From an uncultured bacterium (lineage in GTDB: Bacteria > Actinomycetota > Coriobacteriia > Coriobacteriales > Coriobacteriaceae), in contig CAJMMD010000009.1 of the NCBI GenBank assembly GCA_905214465.1, positions 1 through 64,000 of the forward strand: a stretch of DNA of 64,000 nt, given 5' to 3'. A model generated the notes under the pieces. The model searched no databases. It was not told the DNA's origin and worked only from the letters and a program-made list of their open reading frames with translations. Each line of letters starts with the position of its first letter. The stretch's first letter is position 1. Positions 44,290-52,913 of the stretch are shown here, piece after piece. Both the position numbers and the translations under genes were made by a program.

Positions 44290-45063
44290 ATGGATACCAA
44301 GGCATTAAAGAAGCAGATGGGCGCCGCCATCGCCATGGTCCTCGTGGCAGCCGTAGCCCTCGGCTCCGCCACCTTCGCATGGTTTGTGACGAACAATAAG
44401 GTCGACGCTACCACTACGAATATCGCCGCTCAATCTAATGCTGCGTATATGACAATCGCTAATGGGGAGACTGGCGCCCATAATTCTGATAAGACTAGTG
44501 CGGTAACTCAAATTACCGGTCCTATCAAGCTTTATCCTGCTACGTTTGGTGAGCAAGGTGGGGCCACCGAGGGTACGTTTATGACCGGTTACGGCACGGA
44601 TCTCGATAATGGCGCTCTTGACGGCGATTTAAAGACCGTTGGAACTCCTGACCAGGCAAACGATAAGCAATTTGCCAAGAAGGAGCAATTCAACATCAGC
44701 TCCAAGGGACAGAACCTCAGCGATCTCAAGGTTGAGAGCGTTGACGGCTTGAAGGATGCAGCCGATGGTCAGCTTTTGAAGACTTCCTTCCGCGTGCTTA
44801 TCACTAATGCGAATAACTCTGCTTGGGTTGTTTATGGTCTTGGGAACGATGGTAAGTACGAAATCAAGCTTTCTTCTGCGGGCAATAAAACCGCACCGGT
44901 TCTCGGCACTGTGACTGCTGGTCAGGATACTCTTGTTAATGTGTATGTGTTCTACGAGGGCTCCGATACCAACATTCATACGAAGAACCTTCAGGATAAT
45001 TTGCTTGATGAGTCGCAGAGCGTGAAGATTAACTTCACCGCAACTGCTAACAATCAGAACTAA
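44290..45063 (+). CDS. SipW-type secreted surface protein A
   Basis: A 257-residue exported protein. A short basic N-terminus (DTKALKKQM) precedes a hydrophobic segment (11-27) ending in SATFAWFVTNN, the kind of signal processed by SipW-type signal peptidases. The mature part begins near KVDATTTNIAAQSN and is Asn/Thr/Gly/Lys rich. The C-terminus has VNVYVFYEGSDTNIH, a degenerate form of the W-x-E-G-x-D-P-x-C signature, with no Cys. The gene has clearly lower GC and different codon choice (many AAT, GAT, ACT codons) than its neighbours, a sign of transfer or special expression. AAAGGGG precedes the ATG. It has its own terminator. Confidence 0.75.
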   Translation: MDTKALKKQMGAAIAMVLVAAVALGSATFAWFVTNNKVDATTTNIAAQSNAAYMTIANGETGAHNSDKTSAVTQITGPIKLYPATFGEQGGATEGTFMTGYGTDLDNGALDGDLKTVGTPDQANDKQFAKKEQFNISSKGQNLSDLKVESVDGLKDAADGQLLKTSFRVLITNANNSAWVVYGLGNDGKYEIKLSSAGNKTAPVLGTVTAGQDTLVNVYVFYEGSDTNIHTKNLQDNLLDESQSVKINFTATANNQN

Positions 45064-45093
45064 GCCCAATTTGTAGCTGTTTGCTTTTTGGGT

Positions 45094-45132
45094 AAAAGGG
45101 CAGGTTCCCAGCCCGGGATCCTGCCCTTTTTT
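45094..45132 (+). terminator. Terminator of surface protein A gene
   Basis: AAAAGGGCAGG (45094-45104) pairs with CCTGCCCTTTT (45120-45130), followed by TT. Confidence 0.88.
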
Positions 45133-45152
45133 AACGGAGGGAGGCGACGGAT

Positions 45153-46103
45153 ATGCACGATTCGGTAAAGAAACTCAAGATTCAGCTGATTGGAGCGGCG
45201 CTAACCGTCGTCGTCTCGGCGGTGGCGCTTTCTGCAACTACCTACGCATGGTTTGTCACGAATAGTAGAGTTCATGCGACTACCAGCACCATTTCTGCTC
45301 AAGCGAATGGCATGGTACTCCAAATCGTTGAGGGTGACACACCCGACCACGGCTCCGACACCTCTACGATTGCTTCTGCAACCGGTCACGAGATTAGCCC
45401 GTCATCGACGAACGATGCCAAAAACTGGTACGTTCCCCAAGGCTGGCAGGGCGTTAATGTGAGCACCTATCAAAAAGTCGACACATCCATTTCGGGTGAG
45501 ACTCCCGGCAAGTACACCATTCAGGGCAACGATTACTATGCATTCACCGCTGCGAATTACACGTTGTATACCGTGGCGAACACGGGCGTTGCCGATGTGT
45601 ATTTGGACGCGAGCAACGGCTCGCCCATTACGATCACGCAGCATGGCGGCACGCAGAAATGGTTCGATAAAATCATAGGCAGCCTGCGCGTGGGCATTGT
45701 GATCAACGGTGTGTTGCGCGTTGTCTATGCGCCAGCTGCTCCCTCGACAACCGATACGGGCAACGACGTGGCTACCGTTGCAGGTTGGTCGTGCGTCGAC
45801 TCCGAATCTCTAAACAAGGTTGTTGCTCCTACGTATTTACACCTTTCTAGCACTGATTCGCTTGATCAAAACGGCGATAACTGGGGTGCCACGAAAGCGG
45901 GCGAAGCCTACATTAAGCCGAGCGGCAACGCGCAAAAGGTCGCTTCGAGCGTCGATTACAACGGCACGAACATGAAGATTGTCATCTGGATGGAAGGTAC
46001 CGACTCCGACTGCCAAAACTGGTCCGAGCAGGGCAAGAACACCACTGCTCCGACCTTTGACGTAACGGTCAGCTTGGTCGGTATCGTGCCTGACGGCAAG
46101 TAA
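45153..46103 (+). CDS. SipW-type secreted surface protein B
   Basis: A 316-residue exported protein. N-terminal HDSVKKLKIQ is basic, the hydrophobic segment (11-30) ends in SATTYAWFVTNS, and the mature part starts near RVHATTSTISAQANG. The first 50 residues resemble those of protein A. A long Thr/Ser/Asn/Gly-rich beta-type region follows, then the C-terminal MKIVIWMEGTDSDCQNW with the shared W-x-E-G-x-D-x-x-C signature. GGAGGGAGG lies upstream. It has its own terminator, so A and B can be expressed separately. Its signal peptidase is presumably one of the two encoded at 55611 and 60381. Confidence 0.75.
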   Translation: MHDSVKKLKIQLIGAALTVVVSAVALSATTYAWFVTNSRVHATTSTISAQANGMVLQIVEGDTPDHGSDTSTIASATGHEISPSSTNDAKNWYVPQGWQGVNVSTYQKVDTSISGETPGKYTIQGNDYYAFTAANYTLYTVANTGVADVYLDASNGSPITITQHGGTQKWFDKIIGSLRVGIVINGVLRVVYAPAAPSTTDTGNDVATVAGWSCVDSESLNKVVAPTYLHLSSTDSLDQNGDNWGATKAGEAYIKPSGNAQKVASSVDYNGTNMKIVIWMEGTDSDCQNWSEQGKNTTAPTFDVTVSLVGIVPDGK

Positions 46104-46130
46104 TTCGAATTTTTCGATAGCTAAATAACG

Positions 46131-46164
46131 AGGGCCAGTTCTGGATTGAACTGGCCCTTGTTTT
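46131..46164 (+). terminator. Terminator of surface protein B gene
   Basis: AGGGCCAGTT (46131-46140) pairs with AACTGGCCCT (46149-46158), followed by TGTTTTC. It may also serve the convergent methyltransferase gene. Confidence 0.85.
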
Positions 46165-46186
46165 CTTTATGCTAAAAGCAGTTTAA

Positions 46187-47449
46187 TTACAGCCCGTATA
46201 CCTCAACCATGGCTTCGCCGATGCGGTGGGGTACGCCAGTGACGAGCGCGTTGCCCATGCAGAAGGCTCGATGGCCATCGGTCATGCCGGTGTCCGTCCA
46301 GCCTTTCGGGAACCCCTGGAGCTGGTCGAGCTCGTCGGGGACAAGACGACGGAAACGACCGTCGGGGCACTCGATAACATGCTTAAAGCGGCTGGCACCC
46401 GTGCCGCCTTCGCCCGTGAGGATGGTGCGGCTCGGCTTGTCGGTGGCATCCGGGAAACTCATGGCTCCCTCGGAATACGTGTATGTAAAGCCCGTCTTTT
46501 TGTTGGTGCGCTCCTCGCGCTTACTTCCCTTGAGATAGCGCCAGTCGGGAAGCTTCTCGTCGGAGATATAGAACTGCTCCGGAACAACCGCCTCATCGAC
46601 AAGCACATCGCCAAGTACGCGACGCTCGCCGTGATAATCCTCGGCAAAGTCGCAGGTCAAAACATGGCATCCTTGCATGACGCCGGCATTCTTGAACTGA
46701 GAGGTCTTCTGTCCAACGCCAAAGCGAGTTGAGTTCTCGTAAGGATCGGGCAGGACATTGAGCTCGGCCATTTCGTCAGAATAGATTGCGGGGAAGGCCT
46801 TCGCCATGACGCCGTTGTGCATGCGGTCGATAAGATCGACCTTGCCGGCGTTCTTCTCGCAGAAGATGTAAACGCGCTTGCGACGCTGGGGGAAACCGTA
46901 TTCCGCGGAGTTGACCACGCGCCATTCGACGGTGTAATCGAGGTCGGCAAGGCAGCTCAAGATAATGGCGAAATCGCGACCGCGCTGAGATGCGGGCGAC
47001 TTGAGCAGGCGATCAACATTCTCAAAGAGCCCGAAGCGGGGCTTCTTCATCTCGAGGAAGTGGTAGATGTCCCACCAAAGGACACCCTTCTTGCCCTCGA
47101 TGCCATGTGCCTGATTAAGCGGACGTGCGACAGAGTAATCCTGGCAAGGGAAGCCGCCTACGACCATCTGCACATCAGGGATTTCAATCTCGCCGGCTTC
47201 AGCCTGTTCAAGCACCTTATTGATGTCTTCGTTAACAACAGAGTCCTCGCTAAAGCGATCCATGTAGCAACGGGCTGCGAACTGACGCGCCTTGGTTCCG
47301 GGCGGCTCCCACTGGTTGGCCCAAATGGTATGGAAGGGGCCGGCGGGCTTCATGTAAAACTCGGGATGACGCGGGTCGGCATAGCCTTCAAGACCCAGAC
47401 GAAATCCGCCGACGCCCGCAAAAAGCTCGGCAATGTTAATCTCAGACAC
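46187..47449 (-). CDS. DNA (cytosine-5) methyltransferase, Sau3AI-type
   Basis: A 420-residue C5-cytosine methyltransferase. Motif I INIAELFAGVGGFRLGL binds AdoMet. Motif IV GGFPCQDYSVARPL carries the catalytic Cys102, motif VI is LFENVDRLL, and motif VIII is PQRRKRVYIF. Motifs IX/X follow a target-recognition region. The GTG at 47449 has TTGGAGA upstream and gives a protein that begins right at motif I, as in the family. It is divergent from a Sau3AI/MutH-like endonuclease, so the pair is a type II restriction-modification system probably recognising GATC. The methyltransferase would protect host GATC sites. Confidence 0.9.
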   Translation of the reverse strand: MSEINIAELFAGVGGFRLGLEGYADPRHPEFYMKPAGPFHTIWANQWEPPGTKARQFAARCYMDRFSEDSVVNEDINKVLEQAEAGEIEIPDVQMVVGGFPCQDYSVARPLNQAHGIEGKKGVLWWDIYHFLEMKKPRFGLFENVDRLLKSPASQRGRDFAIILSCLADLDYTVEWRVVNSAEYGFPQRRKRVYIFCEKNAGKVDLIDRMHNGVMAKAFPAIYSDEMAELNVLPDPYENSTRFGVGQKTSQFKNAGVMQGCHVLTCDFAEDYHGERRVLGDVLVDEAVVPEQFYISDEKLPDWRYLKGSKREERTNKKTGFTYTYSEGAMSFPDATDKPSRTILTGEGGTGASRFKHVIECPDGRFRRLVPDELDQLQGFPKGWTDTGMTDGHRAFCMGNALVTGVPHRIGEAMVEVYGL

Positions 47450-47590
47450 GTTTCTCCAATCGCTGCTGCGTCCGTTTATGGTGCTCACAACAATAACCGA
47501 TCGAGCGGACAAGATCAAGACCTCAATTTCATGGAGGAATATGCTGCCCTGAACTACCATGAGGTTAACTGCGACGTTCGGAGGTACCCC

Positions 47591-49096
47591 ATGTCCAAGA
47601 AGCACCTCGACTTCAAGCGCATGCTTGACGATACCGATTTTTCTGACCCCTCAAGCATTGAGCGGTATGCTGCCAATCTCGACGGGATGACGTTTCGCGA
47701 TATTCTCGAGCTTGGCATTGCGCCGGAGGGGGAGAGTGCGCCCAAGGACTTTGGGTCTAAGAAGTACAAGGGCGGTATGGGAACCCTGATCGAGGAGCGT
47801 TACTTTGGCTACAAGGCCAACAGCGATGACCGGCCGGATTTTCCCGAGGCGGGCGTCGAGCTCAAGGCTACGTGCTTTGATGTGCTCAAGGATGGTCGCA
47901 AGTCTGCCGGCGAGCGCCTCGTTCTGACGATGATTCCCTACGATCGTCCCGTTTCGCTCGACTACGACAGCTCGCATCTCAAAACTAAGCTCAGCAATAT
48001 TCTGCTGATTTACTACGGTCGCGATCGCTCTATCGATAAATACGACCAGCGCATTGAGCGTGCGGTCATGGTCCGCCTGCCCGAAGAGGACATGAAGATC
48101 ATTCGCGCGGACTACGAGAAGATCGTTTCGTACATTCAGGATGGTCGCGCGGACGAGCTGTCGGAGGGCATGACTACCTACTTGGGCGCCTGCACAAAGG
48201 GCGCAACCGAAGCAACGATGTGGGTCGACCAGTATTACGAGTACTTCAATACCGATACGGGTGAGATTGAACGCCGTCGCGCGAAGCGTCGCGCCTTTTC
48301 GCTCAAGCGCTCGTATATGGACTACGTGCTCCACACCTATGTCCTCGGTGCTCCGCGCGTTGGCGAGAGTATCGTTCAGGCTGGCGACGAGTCCGTTGAT
48401 TTCGAAAGCTTTGTTACTGCGCTTATCGAGCGCCACTATGGCGAGACCGATCGCCAGATTGCTGAGCAGTACGGCCTGGAGTATACGGGCAACAAGGCGC
48501 AATGGACAACGCTCGTTTATCGCATGCTCGGTATAAAAAATAATGCTGCTGAGGAGTTCGTTAAGGCTGGGATTAACGTCCGCGCTTGTCGCGTTAATAA
48601 GAGGGGACACATCGAGCAGGCAATGTCTTTCCCTCCGTTTGAGTTTAAGCAGCTAATCAACGAGGATTGGGAAACGTCTTCCTTCCGTGCGCGCCTTGAG
48701 ACCAGCCGTTTCTTCTTCGTCGTGTTCCGCGAGGACCACGAGGGGGAGTGGTGCCTCGACCACTGCCTGTTCTGGGCAATGCCGGCAAACGAAATCGAAG
48801 GCCCCGCAAAGGCTTGCTGGGATGAGATGCGAAAGGTCATTCGCGAGGGCGTTGAGCTCAATCCGTATCGGGATGCAAGCGGAAAGCTCAAAGTGACCAA
48901 CAATCTGCCCGGTATGGCCGACAATCCAATCGTTCACGTTCGTCCACATACGTCGAAAGCTGCGTACAGATTCGCCGACGGAACCGAAATCGGCGATATT
49001 ACGAGGAACGCCTACGAGCTGCCCGACGGACGCTGGATGACCAAGCAATCGTTCTGGTTCAACAAGGGCTATCTGGAGCACATCCTGGGGTTGTAG
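47591..49096 (+). CDS. Type II restriction endonuclease, Sau3AI/MutH-like
   Basis: A 501-residue endonuclease close in length to Sau3AI. The MutH/Sau3AI catalytic core has E69 in GTLIEERYFGYKANSDD, D83, and the E-x-K motif E90-L-K92 in RPDFPEAGVELKAT. A second, probably regulatory MutH-like domain is expected in the C-terminal half (about 270-500). GGAGGT before 47591 fixes the ATG; the reading frame upstream is antisense to the methyltransferase. It is divergent from its methyltransferase with a 141-base gap for control. Predicted target is GATC; the sequence alone does not prove it. Confidence 0.85.
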   Translation: MSKKHLDFKRMLDDTDFSDPSSIERYAANLDGMTFRDILELGIAPEGESAPKDFGSKKYKGGMGTLIEERYFGYKANSDDRPDFPEAGVELKATCFDVLKDGRKSAGERLVLTMIPYDRPVSLDYDSSHLKTKLSNILLIYYGRDRSIDKYDQRIERAVMVRLPEEDMKIIRADYEKIVSYIQDGRADELSEGMTTYLGACTKGATEATMWVDQYYEYFNTDTGEIERRRAKRRAFSLKRSYMDYVLHTYVLGAPRVGESIVQAGDESVDFESFVTALIERHYGETDRQIAEQYGLEYTGNKAQWTTLVYRMLGIKNNAAEEFVKAGINVRACRVNKRGHIEQAMSFPPFEFKQLINEDWETSSFRARLETSRFFFVVFREDHEGEWCLDHCLFWAMPANEIEGPAKACWDEMRKVIREGVELNPYRDASGKLKVTNNLPGMADNPIVHVRPHTSKAAYRFADGTEIGDITRNAYELPDGRWMTKQSFWFNKGYLEHILGL

Positions 49097-49129
49097 GTCC
49101 TCGAGCCCGCAACTTAGCTACCTGCGCAT

Positions 49130-49166
49130 ACTCGATTTTCGAGGAAAACTGGACTCGATTTTCGAG
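49130..49166. repeat. Two ACTCGATTTTCGAG repeats
   Basis: ACTCGATTTTCGAG occurs at 49130-49143 and 49153-49166, each containing a small palindrome. They sit between the convergent endonuclease and DUF5710-like genes and could help terminate transcription. Confidence 0.4.
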
Positions 49167-49173
49167 CTTTGCC

Positions 49174-49872
49174 CTATAGGTAGATCCCTTCGCACAGGGG
49201 TTTGTGGAACTGGGTGTGGTGGTCGCGTGCCCAGGTAAAGAGCGCCTGGTCAAAGTTGTCCTGACTGTCGGGGATGCCGTAGACGCCGGCGACTTCCACG
49301 CGCACGAACTCCAGCGCGGGCAGCTTGTTGATGGCCGTGAGTGCAAACGGCGACGTGGGCTCCTCGAACAGGTAATGGCTGCCTTGCAGCGCGCCGCAGC
49401 CGGTGCAGGTGCTGGCGAGCGATACGGTCTTAGTGGTGCGCGACGTTGTGGGCTTGTAGCCGCAGCGCTCGCGCAGGTAGTCGCGGAGCTCGGCCGGCAC
49501 GCAGCCCAGCGCGGGGACGATGGCTATGGCGTTGGCGTGGGCGGTGTCGATCGCAATGTGACCCGCGTCGTCCATGGCGCGCGCATCGCCGGGCGCAGCC
49601 TCGCTGCCCGAGTCTTCGGTCGCCCAATACGGAATGCCAAAGGCCGCGACCGTCGTCTGCTCGTGGCACTTCCAACACTCGCGCTTGCCCAGCACCAGGT
49701 AGATGTAGGGCGCGCTGGGGTCGGAGCGATCAACGCCGGGCAGCCACGCGGCAAAGGGCTCGGGGTTGACGCCATCGGGCACGTACCAGATCTTCTTGAC
49801 CCGGTCCCACTTGGCGCCCAGGGCCTTGGCCTTGTCTTTGTGCGAAAAGGGAACATCGAGCTCGGTGCGCAT
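49174..49872 (-). CDS. DUF5710-like protein
   Basis: A 232-residue protein. The N-terminal VPFSHKDKAKALGAKWDRVK, then KIWYVPDG (about 6-36) matches the DUF5710 pattern found at the start of DNA-primase-like and mobile-element proteins. The rest has two Cys pairs (ECWKCHEQT and CTGCGAL), which may bind zinc. The family function is unknown. AAAGGAG upstream supports the ATG at 49872. Its position next to a restriction-modification system suggests an accessory defence or mobile-DNA role, but that is inference. Confidence 0.65.
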   Translation of the reverse strand: MRTELDVPFSHKDKAKALGAKWDRVKKIWYVPDGVNPEPFAAWLPGVDRSDPSAPYIYLVLGKRECWKCHEQTTVAAFGIPYWATEDSGSEAAPGDARAMDDAGHIAIDTAHANAIAIVPALGCVPAELRDYLRERCGYKPTTSRTTKTVSLASTCTGCGALQGSHYLFEEPTSPFALTAINKLPALEFVRVEVAGVYGIPDSQDNFDQALFTWARDHHTQFHKPLCEGIYL

Positions 49873-49940
49873 GGCGGCTCCTTTGTGCGGCTTGCGGTGC
49901 ATGTGCTCCAAGGATACCCCAGCAGTGGGTGTGTGGTCGC

Positions 49941-50120
49941 TAAACGAGCACTTCGACCGCCTGAGAAGTCGCGGAGCATTTTGGCGAGGGCGCGCCGTCA
50001 AGCAAATGGGCAAGCAAATGGTCAGATTTTGGTCAGTTGAGCGGCAACCTTGCCAAAAGCTTGACGGATTTGCAGCTAGACGTCGACGAATGAGCACTTT
50101 GGACGCGTCGCGGCAAAAAT
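49941..50120. repeat. Intergenic repeat-like region
   Basis: The 317-base gap between divergent genes contains GCCGTCAAGC and GCTTGACGG as inverted words around GGTCAGATTTTGGTCAGTTG. The core TTTTGGTCAGTTG and nearby CCAAAAG words recur at 2907-2965. It appears to be a diverged intergenic repeat. Confidence 0.4.
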
Positions 50121-50189
50121 CCGCCGGTCGTTTGCCGATAACTTGGCAGGACCGCTAACGGCCGCCGACGCGCGTGCTACCTTTGCGCC

Positions 50190-51293
50190 ATGAGCTACTT
50201 TATCGTTTCACATAACGCTGCGCTGGCGCTCTTGGCGCACATCCCGAACCCGCGCTTTGGGGATTCGGAGCCAGAGGTCGTGTCGATCGCGGGTGCCTGC
50301 GCGCTCTGTGACCAAGAGGCGCAGGAGTTTATCGATCGCTATGACCTGGGGATCCAAACGCTGGATTTGCTGGTGCCGTCGCGCGCCGACCGTCGGCGGA
50401 GCAAGCATGTTAAGACGCACCTGTGCACCAACGAGCTCCCGGCGGGTTCGTTTATCTCGCTGGGCCACTGGATGGGCGACCTGGATGCGTACGTGTGCTC
50501 TCCCGAGCTGGCGTTTTTGCAGGCCGCGCACGATGGCGATGCGGCGGCGGCCATCTACGCCGGCTATGCCATGACATCGGACTACCGGCTGGATAACCTT
50601 GCTCCCGGTGGGGTAACAAGCAGGGATGCGGGCATGCGCGATGGCAGGCTCACGACTAAGGAGCTCATCGCGGCGTACCTTGACCGGGCATCAAAGGTGA
50701 GAGGCGCCGCTAAGGCGAAGGCGTTGCTTCCGTACGTGGAAGAGGGCTCACGGTCTCCAAGGGAGTCGGGGCTTTGCATGTTTATGTCGCTGCCTGCGCA
50801 TTACGGCGGGCTTGCACTGGGCAAGGCCGAGCTGAACAAGAAGTACTTCATTCGCGACGGTTACAACGATGGGCGCAACCGCAAACTGCGCGTGTTGGAG
50901 CGCACGCCCGACATCACGCTTACGGCGAAAGCAGAGGTGGGCCTGGATAAAGTAAGGGCTGGCTTGCTGCCCGAAGTACTGACCGCGCTGGTTGATTACG
51001 ACAGCGACGCCATTCATGATGGAAGCGAGAAAATCCACAAGGATGCCGAGCGCCGCAACGAGCTACAGATGCTCAATGGGGTCGCGTACTTTACGGTGAC
51101 GACCGATCAGGCAAGCGACTACGAAAAGCTCGTTCGCCTGTGCGAGCGCATCCGGCGCAAGCTGCATCGGAATAAGCGACCCATTTTTAACAAGCCCATG
51201 AGCGAGGAGCAGCGATATTTTGCCCTCAAGCGTGTCGAAACGAAGCGGTTTAAGCTTTGGCAAACGGTTATCGAGGCGCGTCAACATTGGTAG
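50190..51293 (+). CDS. AbiEi/PD-(D/E)xK-like protein
   Basis: A 367-residue protein of a family I associate with Actinobacteria. The first half has LDLLVPSRADRRRSKHVKTH and YVCSPELAFLQAA, resembling AbiEi-type antitoxin proteins. The second half (about 190-340) has SPRESGLCMFMSLP, then ALVDYDSDAIHDGSEKIHKD and AERRNELQMLNGVAYFTVT. That is the layout of a DUF559/Vsr-like PD-(D/E)xK nuclease domain, where VEYD usually carries the metal-binding Asp. The lineage-specific role is not known; a defence function is likely given the neighbours. The ribosome binding site is weak. Confidence 0.55.
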   Translation: MSYFIVSHNAALALLAHIPNPRFGDSEPEVVSIAGACALCDQEAQEFIDRYDLGIQTLDLLVPSRADRRRSKHVKTHLCTNELPAGSFISLGHWMGDLDAYVCSPELAFLQAAHDGDAAAAIYAGYAMTSDYRLDNLAPGGVTSRDAGMRDGRLTTKELIAAYLDRASKVRGAAKAKALLPYVEEGSRSPRESGLCMFMSLPAHYGGLALGKAELNKKYFIRDGYNDGRNRKLRVLERTPDITLTAKAEVGLDKVRAGLLPEVLTALVDYDSDAIHDGSEKIHKDAERRNELQMLNGVAYFTVTTDQASDYEKLVRLCERIRRKLHRNKRPIFNKPMSEEQRYFALKRVETKRFKLWQTVIEARQHW

Positions 51294-51330
51294 GGGCGGT
51301 TGCTGGCGGTGGGGCCAGGGGTCTTATTTT

Positions 51331-51510
51331 CAGGTCTAATACTTTTCCGCGAAGTGAACGAGTCAAAATGGACCCCCGAAGCATCGACACTTTTGGCGGC
51401 TCATTTCCTGCGGTTTTGACGTTAGAATCCTGCGGTTTTGGCTTCAAAAAGTGTGCATGCTTCGGGGGCCCAAATAAGCTCGTTCACTTCGCGGAAAAGT
51501 ATTAGACCTG
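51331..51510. repeat. MITE-like palindromic element, copy 2 (32-bp perfect ends)
   Basis: The first and last 32 bases (51331-51362 and 51479-51510) are perfect inverted repeats, beginning CAGGTCTAATACTTTTCCGC. CCCCCGAAGCAT continues the stem inward. The 180-base element has no gene. It is homologous to 28805-28970. The rest of 51294-51668 shows no gene. Confidence 0.85.
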
Positions 51511-51668
51511 ACTATAGGAAGGTTGTCCGGATGCGATATCGAGGCCCATCCAAGCCCGATTGAGGCGGTCGCCAAGACTGTTTGGGCGACTGTGGGCTTG
51601 GTTGGGGTGGTTGCTGGCGTTGTTGAGGCGGCTTTGGGCGCCGCGGCGTCCGCTTGACTTGGTGGCGT

Positions 51669-51704
51669 AAAACAAAACAGCTCAGAGGCGAAGCCTCTGA
51701 GCTG
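51669..51704 (-). terminator. Terminator of tRNA-Val
   Basis: On the minus strand CAGCTCAGAGGC and GCCTCTGAGCTG form a 12-bp stem followed by TTTTGTTTT. Confidence 0.88.
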
Positions 51705-51712
51705 CGAACATT

Positions 51713-51787
51713 TGGTGGGCGTTAGAAGATTTGAACTTCTGACCTCTTCCGTGTCAGGGAAGCGCTCTCCCCCTGAGCTAAACGCCC
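51713..51787 (-). tRNA. tRNA-Val (GAC)
   Basis: The minus-strand sequence folds into a full cloverleaf. Acceptor GGGCGTT pairs with AACGCCC, the D arm starts TAGCTCAG, and the anticodon loop CTGACAC gives GAC for valine. The T arm has GTTCAAATC. CCA is encoded (complement of 51713-51715). A terminator follows directly. It borders the defence/repeat segment, a common place for integration, but no attachment-site duplication is visible. Confidence 0.95.
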
Positions 51788-52017
51788 GATCAAGGGTGCG
51801 CGAGTGCGCAGGGAATAATATAACGGAGCTCCCACCCAGTGGCAAGAACTTTTTTTTAAAAAGCGGCGATTTGCGACCCTATCCGCCCCGATGCAGCGCG
51901 AACAGCACGTGGAAAGTTGCGTTTGTACCCCCGATGAACTGCACATTCGCGTAAAATAACTCCATTATGGGCAAATGGTGTCCAGGTAGTTTACAACGCG
52001 GCAAATGGGGGAGGGGC

Positions 52018-52902
52018 ATGTCGGACGCGCGTTCGCTGCAAAAACAGTTCAATCGCATGCTCGCCACGTTGCTGGTGGCCCTTGCTGTTGCCGGAGCTGT
52101 AACGTATGCCTGGTACATCTACAACGCCAACCGTCATATCACCGACGTCAAGATGGCCGCGGGCACGGGCGTTACCTTCCTTATCTCTAACGAGTACGAC
52201 GGCGAATACAAAACCAATGCCGGCCTGAACTTTGCGGGCCTGCTCGATCCCGTCTCGACCGACAACGTGCTCAACGGCTTCCAAAAGGTAACGGGCTTTA
52301 CCGGCGGAACCACGCAGGACTCGCTGTTTGCCAGCATGTTTGGCACGGCCGAACATTCCGACTACTACAAGACCTCCCTGTACCTGGCCACCAACTCGGC
52401 CGCAACCGACGTGTACCTGTCGGGTATCGACTTTACCGAGCAGGATCCGGCAAACCCCATCTCCACCGCCCTGCGCGTGGGGCTGGTCGCCTATGCTCCA
52501 GGGCAGGGCGATGCCGTTACGGGCCAGTATGTCTTTGAGGTCTCGGGCGAGCACAATCCCCAGGCGCGCTACAACACGCTTGATGGCAAGGACGCCGGCG
52601 AAAACGAGCAGAACCACCTGGTGCTCGACAGCAGCCGCTCCGACGGTGCCACGGTCCATTTTGACCAGCTGACCAGCGCAAACTTCTGCGACTACAACGA
52701 AGACACCGGCATCGTGAGTCTCAAGGAGGCCACGACCAAGATTTGCAGCCTACCCGCTGCCGCCAAGGGCGCCAGCCGCAGCACGCCCGTGCGCGTGGAC
52801 GTGTACGTGTGGCTGGAGGGCTGCGACCCCGACTGTACCAACAACCTGGCCGCAACCAGCCTGCAATCGCTGGCGCTGCGCTTTGCCGGTAAGCGTTCGT
52901 AG
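52018..52902 (+). CDS. SipW-type secreted surface protein C
   Basis: A 294-residue exported protein, first in a tight run of nine genes. N-terminal MSDARSLQKQFNRM is basic, the hydrophobic segment (14-28) ends in AVTYAWYIYNAN, and a mature beta-type domain follows. The C-terminus VDVYVWLEGCDPDCTNN is the full W-x-E-G-x-D-P-x-C signature, with a second Cys before Asp-Pro. GGGGAGGGG upstream selects the ATG at 52018. It is eleven bases before the next gene. I read it as a structural subunit or tip/minor subunit of a TasA-like fibre; direct evidence is only the motif set. Confidence 0.72.
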   Translation: MSDARSLQKQFNRMLATLLVALAVAGAVTYAWYIYNANRHITDVKMAAGTGVTFLISNEYDGEYKTNAGLNFAGLLDPVSTDNVLNGFQKVTGFTGGTTQDSLFASMFGTAEHSDYYKTSLYLATNSAATDVYLSGIDFTEQDPANPISTALRVGLVAYAPGQGDAVTGQYVFEVSGEHNPQARYNTLDGKDAGENEQNHLVLDSSRSDGATVHFDQLTSANFCDYNEDTGIVSLKEATTKICSLPAAAKGASRSTPVRVDVYVWLEGCDPDCTNNLAATSLQSLALRFAGKRS

Positions 52903-52913
52903 GGGGACCAGGG

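Noticed and set aside
46817..47590. Possible 258-residue N-terminal extension of the restriction endonuclease
   Set aside because: It is antisense to the methyltransferase. The ATG at 47591 has a good ribosome binding site and gives a Sau3AI-like length.
51444..51954. Small open frames across tRNA-Val on both strands
   Set aside because: They overlap a complete tRNA and its terminator and carry no start signals.
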